From positions 1 to 64,000 of the forward strand of contig LWDP01000005.1 of NCBI GenBank assembly GCA_002087915.1: a DNA stretch of 64,000 nucleotides. The letters are read 5' to 3'. The translations under genes and the position numbers were made by a program. A model generated the notes under the pieces. The model did not search any database and was not told the DNA's origin. It worked only from the letters and a program-made list of their open reading frames with translations. Shown here one piece after another: positions 9,142 through 17,779 of the stretch; within the stretch, counting starts at the first letter, position 1, and every line of letters starts with the position of its first letter. The DNA comes from Enterospora canceri (Eukaryota > Microsporidia > Enterocytozoonidae).

Positions 9142-10446
9142 CTACTGTTTCTTTTTGGTCTTGAATAGTCTTGAACGTGCACTCTTTTTGCTTCTTCCTT
9201 TCTTGTGACTATTTTTCTTCTTGTTTCCATTGTTTTCTTTTCTTTTTTCTTTCGATCGTAACTGTCCTTCTTTTCTTTTGGTCTCTTTCTCTTCTCTTGT
9301 TGGTTTACGATGGATTTTAAACTCATTCTCCTCAATAGATTCCTGTTCTGTATCATTTTCTCTATTTTCCTGATCAATTTGTGTTTTCTTCTTACTCAAA
9401 TTAATGATGCTTCTGTATCCAAATTCAACGCTCCTTATTTTGCTATTCTCATATCTGCTTGCTATTTGTAATACCTCATTCTTTATTTTACACTGTTCAG
9501 TGTTCATATATCTCTTGTATATTTCCCGTAGTAAATTCATTCCCTGTGCTACCACATCATCTTCTCTATAATTCAACATTTCTTCATCAATTATTCTTAA
9601 TACTCTGGAAACTTCATTGATATCGCACTTCTGTATCACCTGATTAATTAGTGCAATGTGACTATTCAGGTCAATTTGATTGATCAATTTTCTAATTACT
9701 GGAATGTTATCAAGATGAATGCTATCTCTATCATTAGATAGTTTGGTGTATATTTCAACATACAGTTTGATGTTTTCATCCTTGCAATTCACTATCAATG
9801 AATAAATTGTACTAATCAATCTGTTGTGGAAATCAGCATCAAAATCACATATTTTGATATCAAGCGCATCATTGAAATAGAGGAGTGCGTATTTGGTTAT
9901 TTTGGGATGATATTTGCTAATGGGATCAAGTAGCAAATTGCCCAATTCTTCCTTGAAACCGTATTTTTCCAAATATTTCATAGTGTAATAGTATGTGACT
10001 CGTTTTGTTTTGCAGTTATCTGTGCTAAAATAGTATTTTGTCAGCACTGATACTACATTCTCATCCATATATTCCACCATTTTATCACAACTGAATGCGT
10101 TATCAATTAAAATATCAAAGAACTCCACACCTGTAATGACTTCATACTTACGCAGTAGAATCAGTTCATTTAGCAGTGGTTGTTTTTCTTTGTAATTGAA
10201 TAGGCTGAAAACTGTTGTATTATTCTTGTAGTAGATGATGTCACGGATGTGATGTCTTATTGCATTCTCCTTGTATCTTATTCCATTTCTGATTATGAAG
10301 AGTAGCACCTGCTTTAATTCTGATAGTGGAATCTTGTTGAGTTGTAGGAGTGAATTGGTGTAATGAATCTTCTTAATGTATTCATCCACATAGGTGCTTG
10401 GATCCTTTTTGATTTTCAATGAGAGATCCACAAAATCATCCAGCAT
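9142..10446 (-). CDS. SDA1: Sda1-like ribosome biogenesis protein
   Basis: The 434-residue product begins VDLSLKIKKDPSTYVDEY, matching the Sda1 opening (leucine block, then DP-x-x-Y). Helical repeat-like sequence follows, including KITKYALLYFNDAL, where Sda1 proteins have the 'K-x-x-x-A-L-x-F' block. Near the C-terminus the segment VEFGYRSIINLSKKK corresponds to the Sda1 block that reads A-x-R-S-L-x-x-x-F-R, followed by a very basic Lys/Arg-rich tail of about 80 residues typical of nucleolar proteins. Sda1 acts in 60S subunit maturation and export in the nucleus. It is much shorter than yeast Sda1 (about 770 residues), as expected in a reduced genome. Start at 10446 follows CCCATA-ATG. Identification rests on pattern only. 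Confidence 0.6.
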   Translation of the reverse strand: MLDDFVDLSLKIKKDPSTYVDEYIKKIHYTNSLLQLNKIPLSELKQVLLFIIRNGIRYKENAIRHHIRDIIYYKNNTTVFSLFNYKEKQPLLNELILLRKYEVITGVEFFDILIDNAFSCDKMVEYMDENVVSVLTKYYFSTDNCKTKRVTYYYTMKYLEKYGFKEELGNLLLDPISKYHPKITKYALLYFNDALDIKICDFDADFHNRLISTIYSLIVNCKDENIKLYVEIYTKLSNDRDSIHLDNIPVIRKLINQIDLNSHIALINQVIQKCDINEVSRVLRIIDEEMLNYREDDVVAQGMNLLREIYKRYMNTEQCKIKNEVLQIASRYENSKIRSVEFGYRSIINLSKKKTQIDQENRENDTEQESIEENEFKIHRKPTREEKETKRKEGQLRSKEKRKENNGNKKKNSHKKGRSKKSARSRLFKTKKKQ

Positions 10447-10489
10447 TATGGGATAAATTTGATAAAAATTCAAAATTCATTGAAACGTT

Positions 10490-12751
10490 CTACTGATCCA
10501 TTTTGAAGATCAATTTTGGTCCACCGTCCTTGTTATTGATGATTTTTCTGAGTTCAGACATTCCTTCATCGCTTACATTTCTTACAATATTCAAAATCCA
10601 TCTGCACCTTGCTTCATTCTCCATTGTGATGGTATTCATTTTACCAACATATAAATATGCTGTATTTAGCACATTCATTTTGTATTGATCATTGTTTTTG
10701 ACTAAATTCATCAGGTGTCGATTGGATAAGATCACAGCCTCCATGTGTTCAAAACTATAGAGGCCCAATTTAGCCATTTGTTCGGTATTGGCTGGTTCAA
10801 GAACAAGCCACTGACTATCACAGTAAACAAGGTGCTCATCATTCTCATATGTTGCTAACAGAATGTTAGTTCCACTTTCTGGATTTCCCATGATCACATC
10901 AACTGATTTGAATTTCTGTAGCTTAGGTAAATTGACTTCCATGTTTAAAACAAGCTTCTTGTTCTTTACAATTAGTGTCACCATTTCAATCTTACCACGT
11001 GAATCAACAGATAAAATTGTATTGTTGTGGGTAATGCACAGGTAGGCTATCTCTTTGCAAATGAATGGGTGGAGAAGTTGACCATTTGCGATATCGTATA
11101 TTTTCAGGTAACTGTGTTCATAAATCAATAGTAGCTCACTTGAATAGCTTATGTGTACCGGACTCTGTAGCTGTATTTTGTAGATTTCAAGGAAGCTGTC
11201 ATTGAATTCTCTATATCCTACAATTGCCTTGTCTTTGTATTCAATGTTCATGCACATGTTGTTTAGCATGAAATCATGATTAAGCTTAACTGAATGCATG
11301 AACTCACGCGTTGGTGCAATGTGAATGGATGGGTTGTTAAATGTGAATGATATTGATGTGTCGTTGCAACTATAATTCAGGTTGTTGTTAGTCATTGGTG
11401 TGCTTTCTGATCGTATCAGTGTTGGTTTAATTCTTTTTATTGCAGGTGCTTTCTCGCTGGTTTTGTTTTCTTCATTTTTTTCAGGGACTGTTCCATTACC
11501 GTTTTCTACTTCTTCCAACTTTGCTTGCACTTGCTTTATTCTGCCTATATCAACCTTGTTTCCTGGTTTAGCTCTCTTTTGTTCCTTGTTTCCTGTGCTC
11601 ATTAACTCTGGTGATTTATTTTGCTCTTTTCCTAAAGCAGATAAATCGACCTGCATTACATTTGTGCTTTTCCTTTGTACTGGTGTGTATTTAGGTGTTT
11701 TAATTTGTTCCTTTAGCATGTTTCTGCTTGCTACACTGAATGGCATACTCTCAATTCTTCTCTCAATTATCTTTTCTCCTGAAATCTCATTAGATGTGAA
11801 TTCAATTTGCTTCACAGTTCCATCATAGAAACTCACGAATAAACTGTTCTTATTCCAATAATAATCCATTGCAGGTCCATTGCTGAAATTCTTAAGTAGC
11901 AAAAATGGTTTGCATGACAGCGTAGTCCAAAATGAAACTGAGCAATCTTGGCTAAATGCAACCAGAATGGAACTGGTTACAACCTTTTCTGTAGTCCTTA
12001 GATTGAATTCTTTGGATGTTACTACTTCACACGGTGCAATATGGCCAACAAGTGAGTAAACTCTTTTCAGGTCTCTTGTGTAAATATCAACAGTGTGTTC
12101 CCGATTGTTGAATTGTATACCAATGGCTAAGTAGTGTCCAAATAGAAACATCTTACCAGCCATATGCTCCACGAGTATACCTTTTTCTATGGCGACTTCT
12201 TTTTCAAATTTCATGCCTTTGTATTTCAGTATCTTTGTTTCTGTCTGTATAAACAGATCACCCAGTGAATTGATGTTGATATTGTCTATTGCTATGGCTA
12301 GAACAGCTCCATCTATTTCAATCGTCTCAACCAATTTCAATGGCACCAATTCAGTGAATTGATACACTTGTATTCTATTGGCAATATCCAAGGCGTAAAT
12401 GCAGTAAGTCTCTTTTAACATGGTTGTTTCTAAAGCTATTATGTCATTGGTTGATGGTTTGGTTGATTTAACAACCTTTCTATCTTCATGTATCATTATT
12501 CGCCCATCATCTCCACCAGAAATCAGGTATTTCCCATCTGTCGTAAATTTACAGGTCGTAACTGCACCTGAATGCTTTTTGATTGTTTTTACCAATTTGA
12601 ATGATGCTTGATTCTCTGAATTAGATTGCCAATATTTCATCTCGCCATTCATTCCACCTGAAACAGTACAACCTAATCCATCCGAACAGATCGTATAAAT
12701 CGGTTCCAAATGCTTTATTCTGTGATTTATGTTGGTTGTTGTAAATTGCAT
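10490..12751 (-). CDS. HIR1: HIRA/Hir-type histone chaperone
   Basis: The 753-residue product has N-terminal WD40 repeats (about residues 15-340; DGKYLISGGDDGRIMIH is the clearest). The segment LVGHIAPCEVV ... ILVAFSQDCSVSFWTT ... KPFLLLKNFSNGPAMDYYW ... LFVSFYDGTVKQIEF tracks the seventh-blade region of HIRA closely. A low-complexity linker (about 345-450, rich in Lys/Glu/Asn) is followed by a second beta-rich region (about 480-720) corresponding to the Hira C-terminal domain. HIRA deposits H3-H4 independently of replication in the nucleus. Start follows CCCATAAAA-ATG. Head-to-head with the forkhead gene 71 bp away and close to the H2A gene. Whether it equals fungal Hir1 or Hir2 cannot be decided by eye. 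Confidence 0.75.
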   Translation of the reverse strand: MQFTTTNINHRIKHLEPIYTICSDGLGCTVSGGMNGEMKYWQSNSENQASFKLVKTIKKHSGAVTTCKFTTDGKYLISGGDDGRIMIHEDRKVVKSTKPSTNDIIALETTMLKETYCIYALDIANRIQVYQFTELVPLKLVETIEIDGAVLAIAIDNININSLGDLFIQTETKILKYKGMKFEKEVAIEKGILVEHMAGKMFLFGHYLAIGIQFNNREHTVDIYTRDLKRVYSLVGHIAPCEVVTSKEFNLRTTEKVVTSSILVAFSQDCSVSFWTTLSCKPFLLLKNFSNGPAMDYYWNKNSLFVSFYDGTVKQIEFTSNEISGEKIIERRIESMPFSVASRNMLKEQIKTPKYTPVQRKSTNVMQVDLSALGKEQNKSPELMSTGNKEQKRAKPGNKVDIGRIKQVQAKLEEVENGNGTVPEKNEENKTSEKAPAIKRIKPTLIRSESTPMTNNNLNYSCNDTSISFTFNNPSIHIAPTREFMHSVKLNHDFMLNNMCMNIEYKDKAIVGYREFNDSFLEIYKIQLQSPVHISYSSELLLIYEHSYLKIYDIANGQLLHPFICKEIAYLCITHNNTILSVDSRGKIEMVTLIVKNKKLVLNMEVNLPKLQKFKSVDVIMGNPESGTNILLATYENDEHLVYCDSQWLVLEPANTEQMAKLGLYSFEHMEAVILSNRHLMNLVKNNDQYKMNVLNTAYLYVGKMNTITMENEARCRWILNIVRNVSDEGMSELRKIINNKDGGPKLIFKMDQ

Positions 12752-12822
12752 TTTTATGGGTTGAAATACTTAGCATAAAATCATGTCATTTTGTTTCACA
12801 AACAAATTCCTACATTTTATGC

Positions 12823-13176
12823 ATGAGAAAGCAGAAGATATTCAAACCATTCACGTACTTTGAACTCATAAAAGATGCTATAGCACACTACGAACAGTGT
12901 CACGCAACCAGTAGTGAGGTATTTGCATATGCCACTGCCAAATATCCACACATATTCCTACAGTCTAATTCTGTGACTTGGAAGAATAATATTAGACAGG
13001 TTCTCTCTAAACACCCTGAATTCATCAAAATTGCCACCACTAGAAACAACAAGAAAACAAACTGTTGGAAATTCATCGAATTGGATGAAATAAGACACAA
13101 TGAAAAGGTCCTAATGAAATACCTGGCACAAGATGACGAGTCAAAAGAGAACATTAGTGACTTATTTTATTTGTAA
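12823..13176 (+). CDS. Minimal forkhead (winged-helix) transcription factor
   Basis: The 117-residue protein is little more than one forkhead domain. FTYFELIKDAIAH matches helix 1 (Y-x-x-L-I-x-x-A-I), SSEVFAYATAKYPHIF helix 2, and SVTWKNNIRQVLSKHPEFIKI the recognition helix (W-x-N-x-I-R-x-x-L-S). CWKF follows as the wing strand. Forkhead proteins bind DNA in the nucleus; no activation or regulatory region is present beyond a 25-residue acidic tail. A divergent linker-histone-like winged helix is a weaker alternative, but W-x-N-x-I-R-x-x-L-S favours forkhead. Divergent 71 bp promoter shared with the HIRA-type gene. The last third of this gene (13033-13176) is repeated after the N at 13197, an assembly artefact. 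Confidence 0.75.
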   Translation: MRKQKIFKPFTYFELIKDAIAHYEQCHATSSEVFAYATAKYPHIFLQSNSVTWKNNIRQVLSKHPEFIKIATTRNNKKTNCWKFIELDEIRHNEKVLMKYLAQDDESKENISDLFYL

Positions 13177-13361
13177 AACACTCTTCATACTGTTTANGCC
13201 ACCACTAGAAACAACAAGAAAACAAACTGTTGGAAATTCATCGAATTGGATGAAATAAGACACAATGAAAAGGTCCTAATGAAATACCTGGCACAAGATG
13301 ACGAGTCAAAAGAGAACATTAGTGACTTATTTTATTTGTAAAACACTCTTCATACTGTTTA
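13033..13361. repeat. Perfect 164-bp direct duplication around a single N (unmerged contig overlap)
   Basis: Bases 13033-13196 and 13198-13361 are identical by eye (GCCACCACTAGAAACAAC ... CATACTGTTTA) and are separated only by the N at 13197. The repeat copies the 3' third of the forkhead gene and its downstream sequence. Two contig ends that overlap but were joined with a placeholder N explain this fully. The 164 bp should be counted once; true spacing between the forkhead stop and the H2A stop is then about 17 bp. Confidence 0.93.
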
Positions 13362-13712
13362 ATTCTTTCTGGTGACTTCTGGTAGCCTGAATCCTCTGCA
13401 GCCACCTGACTGGATGACGTAGTCCTTCAGCAATGAACTCAGCTCTCCGTCTGCATTGATTGCATTACTCAGGTGTCTTGGACTGATCTTCTTCTTGTTT
13501 CCATCGTCTTGAGCCATTGTTTTACCACCATCCAGCAATTCTAGAATGATGTACGCTAGAGCAGATGACATCGCAATCTGGGCGTCCTTTGAGACCCTCA
13601 TGTACGTGGTGTGCTTCATAATTCTCTTAACCTGTGTCAACTTAAAGAACATTCTGTTTTTGTCTCCAGATGATGTCTTCTTTACGTCTCTCTTTCCACT
13701 CTTTCCTGGCAT
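13359..13712 (-). CDS. HTA1: Histone H2A
   Basis: The 117-residue product contains the H2A histone fold: VKRIMKHTTYMRVSKDAQIAMSSALAYIILELLD covers alpha1-alpha2, and KKISPRHLSNAINADGELSSLLKDYVIQSGG matches the conserved I-x-P-R-H-L-x-x-A-I-x-x-D-E-E-L-x-x-L-L region. The start at 13712 (MPGKSGKRD) gives a normal short basic tail and follows ACCCCAAG-ATG; the frame runs six codons further upstream. The sequence is divergent: the usual L1/acidic-patch region is altered (YMRVSKDAQ where most H2As have Y-A-x-R-V-x-x-x-A) and the C-terminal tail is very short. Nuclear, nucleosome core. Confidence 0.9.
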   Translation of the reverse strand: MPGKSGKRDVKKTSSGDKNRMFFKLTQVKRIMKHTTYMRVSKDAQIAMSSALAYIILELLDGGKTMAQDDGNKKKISPRHLSNAINADGELSSLLKDYVIQSGGCRGFRLPEVTRKN

Positions 13713-14037
13713 CTTGGGGTAACAAAACACGCTGTTTTTTATATGGAATTTTGGAGGGAAAGTTGAAAAACATGTGACCAGGACAACTTTGATTCTTAGA
13801 TGAAATGTTTTTAGATCACAGAGTAAGAGTTGAGAAATATGAGTTATTTAGCAATGAAACACCGTCATAAATGCATTCTGGAATATTTGTATATTATTTT
13901 TGACACCTTAACTAGCTTTTTCTGCTACGATCACAAACTAATAGTCACAAACTAGTGTGATGTTAGCAGTGCAATTTCATAAAAAACACGATTACTGATC
14001 ATCTTTTGTTTTGAAGAATAATAAACACCAAAGCCCT
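13713..14037. promoter_or_regulatory. Divergent promoter region, H2A / membrane protein
   Basis: About 325 bp of AT-rich sequence between two divergently transcribed genes, long for this window. It holds ACCCC at 13715-13719 (next to the H2A start) and AAAGCCCT-ATG at the other end. A short direct repeat (TCACAAACTA twice, near 13930-13956) is visible. No gene seen inside. Confidence 0.45.
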
Positions 14038-14994
14038 ATGAAATATATTGCAGGTTTTCAGAAAGAAATGAGTCAAAGATTACTGATTCACACGGTGATC
14101 TTCATACTGAAAAATACAATAATATTCATGTTACATCTACCAGTCAAGAAAACCAATACGAGATCAGTTAAAATATTCGTTGTGAACAAGCTGAGCAAAT
14201 TGATGATGTTTAATATGATGGCATTGGCAGTGTTTGTCTATGCAATGAGCAATGTTGATGTGCAAATATACTATACCGCATTCATTGCACTGATATTCTT
14301 CTATCCAATGGCAGTATTTACTGGAATCAAGATACTGGTGATATTTAGACAGTTTGATCTGACAGTGCATTACGAATTAGTTGCAATGATTTTATTTCTC
14401 ATGTTATTTGAGGTGATAATTACCATTGATTTCCATCAAAAAATTGGATTTATATCAACATCGCTGATATCAGCCTACACCAGTGAAGCACAACTTGTTG
14501 AAGCATATCAGAAAAGACAGCAACTCCATGGACTCTGAGTCCCGTTCTTATTCTTCCTGGTGACATACATATTTGTGGTATTATTTGGATTGTGTTACGG
14601 TACCCACGAAGTTGTACAGTATACTAATCCAATTGGCATAATCGTAGACATATTGATCAGGTTAGCCAATTTGCTATTGATTACACTGATCGTATTTTTA
14701 TTATCATGTAGGCTGAATGAAGAGTACAGAGAGCAACGAACTATTCTTAAGGTCGCCGTAACAAGCCAGCTGATCTGCATTATTCTGATGCAATCGAAGT
14801 TGATTTGGTTTACGGAGTCTGAGTTCTTTGAAGCAAGCGGTACAATTTTACTCAACATTATATTCGACATATATTCGATTTATGTGATCTACCAGGAATC
14901 AAAAGTATTAAACATTGGGCTGAAGGAGTGTTTTGAGATGTATAACAGTGAAGAAAATAGGTTAGAGAGAATATATAAGATACCAAGAACATAA
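14038..14994 (+). pseudogene. Polytopic membrane protein interrupted by one in-frame TGA
   Basis: From the ATG at 14038 (AAAGCCCT-ATG, a standard start signal here) the frame runs to TGA at 14536-14538 and then continues in the same frame, fully open, to 14994. Both halves are rich in predicted membrane helices: about four before the stop (IHTVIFILKNTIIFMLHL; MMALAVFVYAM; FIALIFFYPMAVFTGIKI; VAMILFLMLFEVIITI) and about four after (FLFFLVTYIFVVLFGLCYG; ILIRLANLLLITLIVFLLSC; VTSQLICIILMQSKLIWF; ILLNIIFDIYSIYVIY). The codons just around the stop read CATGGACTC-TGA-GTCCCGTTC. A single gene of about 317 residues with one stop fits best: recent inactivation, a sequence error, or readthrough. No family recognised. 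Confidence 0.7.
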
Positions 14995-15105
14995 ATAACA
15001 GTATTTAACATGAGAAATTGATAAAATCCAGAATAGGTGATTAACCTGGTAATATGTTTTGATTTCATCATTAATTCATTTATTATTCTTCCTATACGTC
15101 TTCAA

Positions 15106-16647
15106 TCAATACACATCTTCATCCTCACCATTGAAATACTTGATAATGATGTCGTATGCTTTGCTTGCAACTACATTTGACCTGACATCTTGCAAATCCT
15201 CAATCATATCGGCCAATTTGCTGTTTACCATTTCCTCATGAACTCTGTTTACGCCTGTTCTCTTCAACATCTCTTCTCCACCGTCAAACAGATTCGCACA
15301 GACTTCCAATGTCTGAACCAGCACATCCGGGTAGTTTGCACATGATTCAATACACTTTTTGAGTCCTTTGATGATTCCCAAATCCAATAATTCGTTCGTT
15401 TGATTCTGACTTGATGCAAATGCAGATATGCTTACTAATGCATAAATAGCCTCTTTCCTAATGAATATCTCGTACTTAGAAATGGCATCTATGAGCATTG
15501 AGATGAATCTCCTGTCAAACAGATGCCTAACCTGGTTTACTGTACCAGCAGATATGTTGGAGAGTGTCCAACAGATCTCCTTCCTGATTCTGGCGATCTT
15601 TTTGCTACCAAAGTTGTAGAATATCACTGGGAGCATTTCGATGATTCCGCTTTTGATGACGATCTCAGTCTGCTCATCTGACCCAGACACGATGTTTCCA
15701 ACTGTTCTAATCAATGGCGATATCGCAGAAATGCATATTGTTGTTTGAATTGACTTAGTTCCTCTTTGTGTCTGCAAGTACTGCGTGAATGAGCTAAGCA
15801 ACTCGTACATCTTCCTAAACATCACCGAATTGAGGATGTAGGTCGTAAGCTCCTCGTCTGAGTCGCAAATGTACGAAATGCCCCAGAAACAGGTGGAAAC
15901 TGTCTCTGCATCCTGAGACAAACAAAACTGCTCAAACACCAGCAGTGATTTCTGCATGTTCTCTTTTTCAGGCGATGGATTTCTGCCTCGATTCAAATTC
16001 GATAGCAGCCAGAGCAGATTCCTTAGTATTTTGATGTTCAACTGGTCTGTTCCGTACTTGTTGATCTTATGAATCGTCTTCTCCACCACGTCCATCTGAA
16101 TCAACGCATCCCTGAATTCCTCACAGTCTCCTGCTATGTTTCCAAGACACCAGACGCTCTGATCCACAACACCGTGGTCTTCTTCGCACAGCATCTCAAC
16201 CAGTAGCATCGGTGCTCGTGTTCTTGCTACCACTCGCGTCTGTTCGTGCGTTCCTGTGCATATGTTAGTTAGAATCCATGCGCATTCAATTCTTATCGCA
16301 TTGGCTCGTTCCAATGCAATGCCTGCGTTTACGTAGAAGGATGGCTCAAGCAGGTCTACAACCCTGTTTACTATTCCTGAGTCAATTACGGCTTGGATTG
16401 GTGGATTATTCTCCTGTGATAGAACCAGTCTGAATTCATATGCTCCATTGTAGATGTCCTCAGGCTGGTAGCTTTCCAATTTCTGTCTTGATGCAGCATA
16501 TACAACATTGGTCGTGGATTCGAGTGCCTCGCGCTTCTTTTTCAGCAGCTCCTCAGTTCGAACGCGTCTCAGCTCCACATTCTCCTCCTGTCTCTGCTTT
16601 CGTTGCGTCTCAGCCGTCCTGTCGCCGTACATGAAATTTTTTGTCAT
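15106..16647 (-). CDS. SRP1: Importin alpha (karyopherin alpha)
   Basis: The 513-residue product starts with a basic importin-beta-binding segment (RTAETQRKQRQEENVELRRVRTEELLKKKRE). Armadillo repeats follow, carrying the classic Trp/Asn ladder that grips nuclear localisation signals: CAWILTNICTG, SVWCLGNIAGD, LLWLLSNLNRG, CFWGISYICD and ICWTLSNISAG. It carries cargo through the nuclear pore with importin beta. Length is close to the family norm (about 540). Start at 16647 follows AGCCCCAAA-ATG; a further ten codons are open upstream. Divergent from the gene at 16777 with 129 bp between start codons. Confidence 0.95.
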   Translation of the reverse strand: MTKNFMYGDRTAETQRKQRQEENVELRRVRTEELLKKKREALESTTNVVYAASRQKLESYQPEDIYNGAYEFRLVLSQENNPPIQAVIDSGIVNRVVDLLEPSFYVNAGIALERANAIRIECAWILTNICTGTHEQTRVVARTRAPMLLVEMLCEEDHGVVDQSVWCLGNIAGDCEEFRDALIQMDVVEKTIHKINKYGTDQLNIKILRNLLWLLSNLNRGRNPSPEKENMQKSLLVFEQFCLSQDAETVSTCFWGISYICDSDEELTTYILNSVMFRKMYELLSSFTQYLQTQRGTKSIQTTICISAISPLIRTVGNIVSGSDEQTEIVIKSGIIEMLPVIFYNFGSKKIARIRKEICWTLSNISAGTVNQVRHLFDRRFISMLIDAISKYEIFIRKEAIYALVSISAFASSQNQTNELLDLGIIKGLKKCIESCANYPDVLVQTLEVCANLFDGGEEMLKRTGVNRVHEEMVNSKLADMIEDLQDVRSNVVASKAYDIIIKYFNGEDEDVY

Positions 16648-16776
16648 TTTGGGGCTATGCATAAACAGAGCAAACAAAACACGGTGAATTCATCGCATGA
16701 GCATCAGCCTGAAATCTTGTAGTCGAATTGCATCCCCCTTAAATCAAAATCATAGGAAAAATATCATTTTTAGCCC

Positions 16777-17448
16777 ATGATAAAAACAATCTTTGACTTC
16801 AGAGAGGGCTACACCTACGTGAAGACGTTTTGTGATGGGCTGATGCACGCAAACTACAACACAATCAGATTTCTAATCAGCTATTACTATTTGTTTACGG
16901 CAATATTCGCCACAGTGCCATTGCTGAAAGTGAAGAAATACCAGAAGTGTGTGTTAGGTGGAATAAGTGCTACCATTCTGGCTGAGTTCCTGGTATTCCT
17001 TGCAAGTGGTGAGATCTATACGCATCCAGCATTGCACATCACACTGATCACTATCATGTCATTTATCATGTACGTGAGAATCATTCAGTTCTTTGTTGGA
17101 ATTGCATCGTGGGCATTTCTGTTAAGCTGCATTCTCACGATAACATTCAGGAAGTCTGTGATGGGGGCATCTCCGTTCCTATTCATACTTGGAATATTCT
17201 TTGAATTCTCAGCAAGTGAAATCAGTCCATCATTCTTCATGAATCGTGTACTGGTGTTGACACTTGGAATTGCGATGATTGTGGTGCAGAATATGCAGAT
17301 TCAGAGCTTAACCAACCTGAATATTGCAATTCTACCATGCATATTGATAGGTTCCATGATATTGAACTATTTCGTAGAAATGCTCGTGGTTCCAGCACTC
17401 AAAGAAAGGAGAAGAAGGCAGAGGCTGACTCAGAAGAACGCTGTTTAA
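16777..17448 (+). CDS. Polytopic membrane protein, unknown
   Basis: 223 residues with about six or seven hydrophobic helices (for example LISYYYLFTAIFATVPLL, GISATILAEFLVFLASG, ITLITIMSFIMYVRII, FVGIASWAFLLSCILTI, FLFILGIFFEFSAS, ILPCILIGSMILNYFVEM) and a basic tail (ALKERRRRQRLTQKNAV). The start has the strongest form of the local signal, TTTTTAGCCC-ATG. The cytosolic tail is predicted to be the basic C-terminus. The N-terminal 20 residues are hydrophilic with no cleavable signal. No domain recognised; the layout resembles small ER/Golgi membrane proteins, but that is only architectural. Confidence 0.75.
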   Translation: MIKTIFDFREGYTYVKTFCDGLMHANYNTIRFLISYYYLFTAIFATVPLLKVKKYQKCVLGGISATILAEFLVFLASGEIYTHPALHITLITIMSFIMYVRIIQFFVGIASWAFLLSCILTITFRKSVMGASPFLFILGIFFEFSASEISPSFFMNRVLVLTLGIAMIVVQNMQIQSLTNLNIAILPCILIGSMILNYFVEMLVVPALKERRRRQRLTQKNAV

Positions 17449-17779
17449 GTTGAGATAATAAGCCAGAACAATTAAAATTGGTGTTTGATTTCTAGGAAGA
17501 CTCCAAAAAAGGTTTTATGTCTGATTAATAGGATATTTGTTGATGTATTGGGCCTATAAAATGTAAGAATGTTCTAATGGCCTTGTTTTACTACAATTTA
17601 AAAATAAAACAACAAAAAATCAACATTTTCAGGATTTTATCTTTAAAATATTCAATAAACAAAGAGAATACTTTAAACAACAAGTCATTTACCACTCGAC
17701 TTATGTCAATTCTAGTATTGGACATATTATTCGGTTCATATCAATTCAACCAGACATTTTAAATGCATTGACCCCTTAA
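17449..17779. other. Intergenic, no supported gene
   Basis: About 330 bp. It contains a 61-codon frame at 17577-17762 with no domain, no CCC signal and AT-driven composition, which I do not accept as a gene. GACCCCTTAA at 17770-17779 just before the ATPase start fits the local start signal. Confidence 0.5.

Noticed and set aside
13198..13361. Tandem duplication of the forkhead gene end as a biological event
   Set aside because: Perfect identity and a single N at the junction point to unmerged contig overlap.
16777..17448. Paralogy between the membrane proteins at 16777 and 49275
   Set aside because: They share only hydrophobic layout and basic tail, with no alignable motif by eye.
17577..17762. 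Plus-strand frame of 61 codons before the ATPase gene
   Set aside because: No domain or start signal; Lys/Asn/Ile/Phe composition expected from AT-rich DNA.
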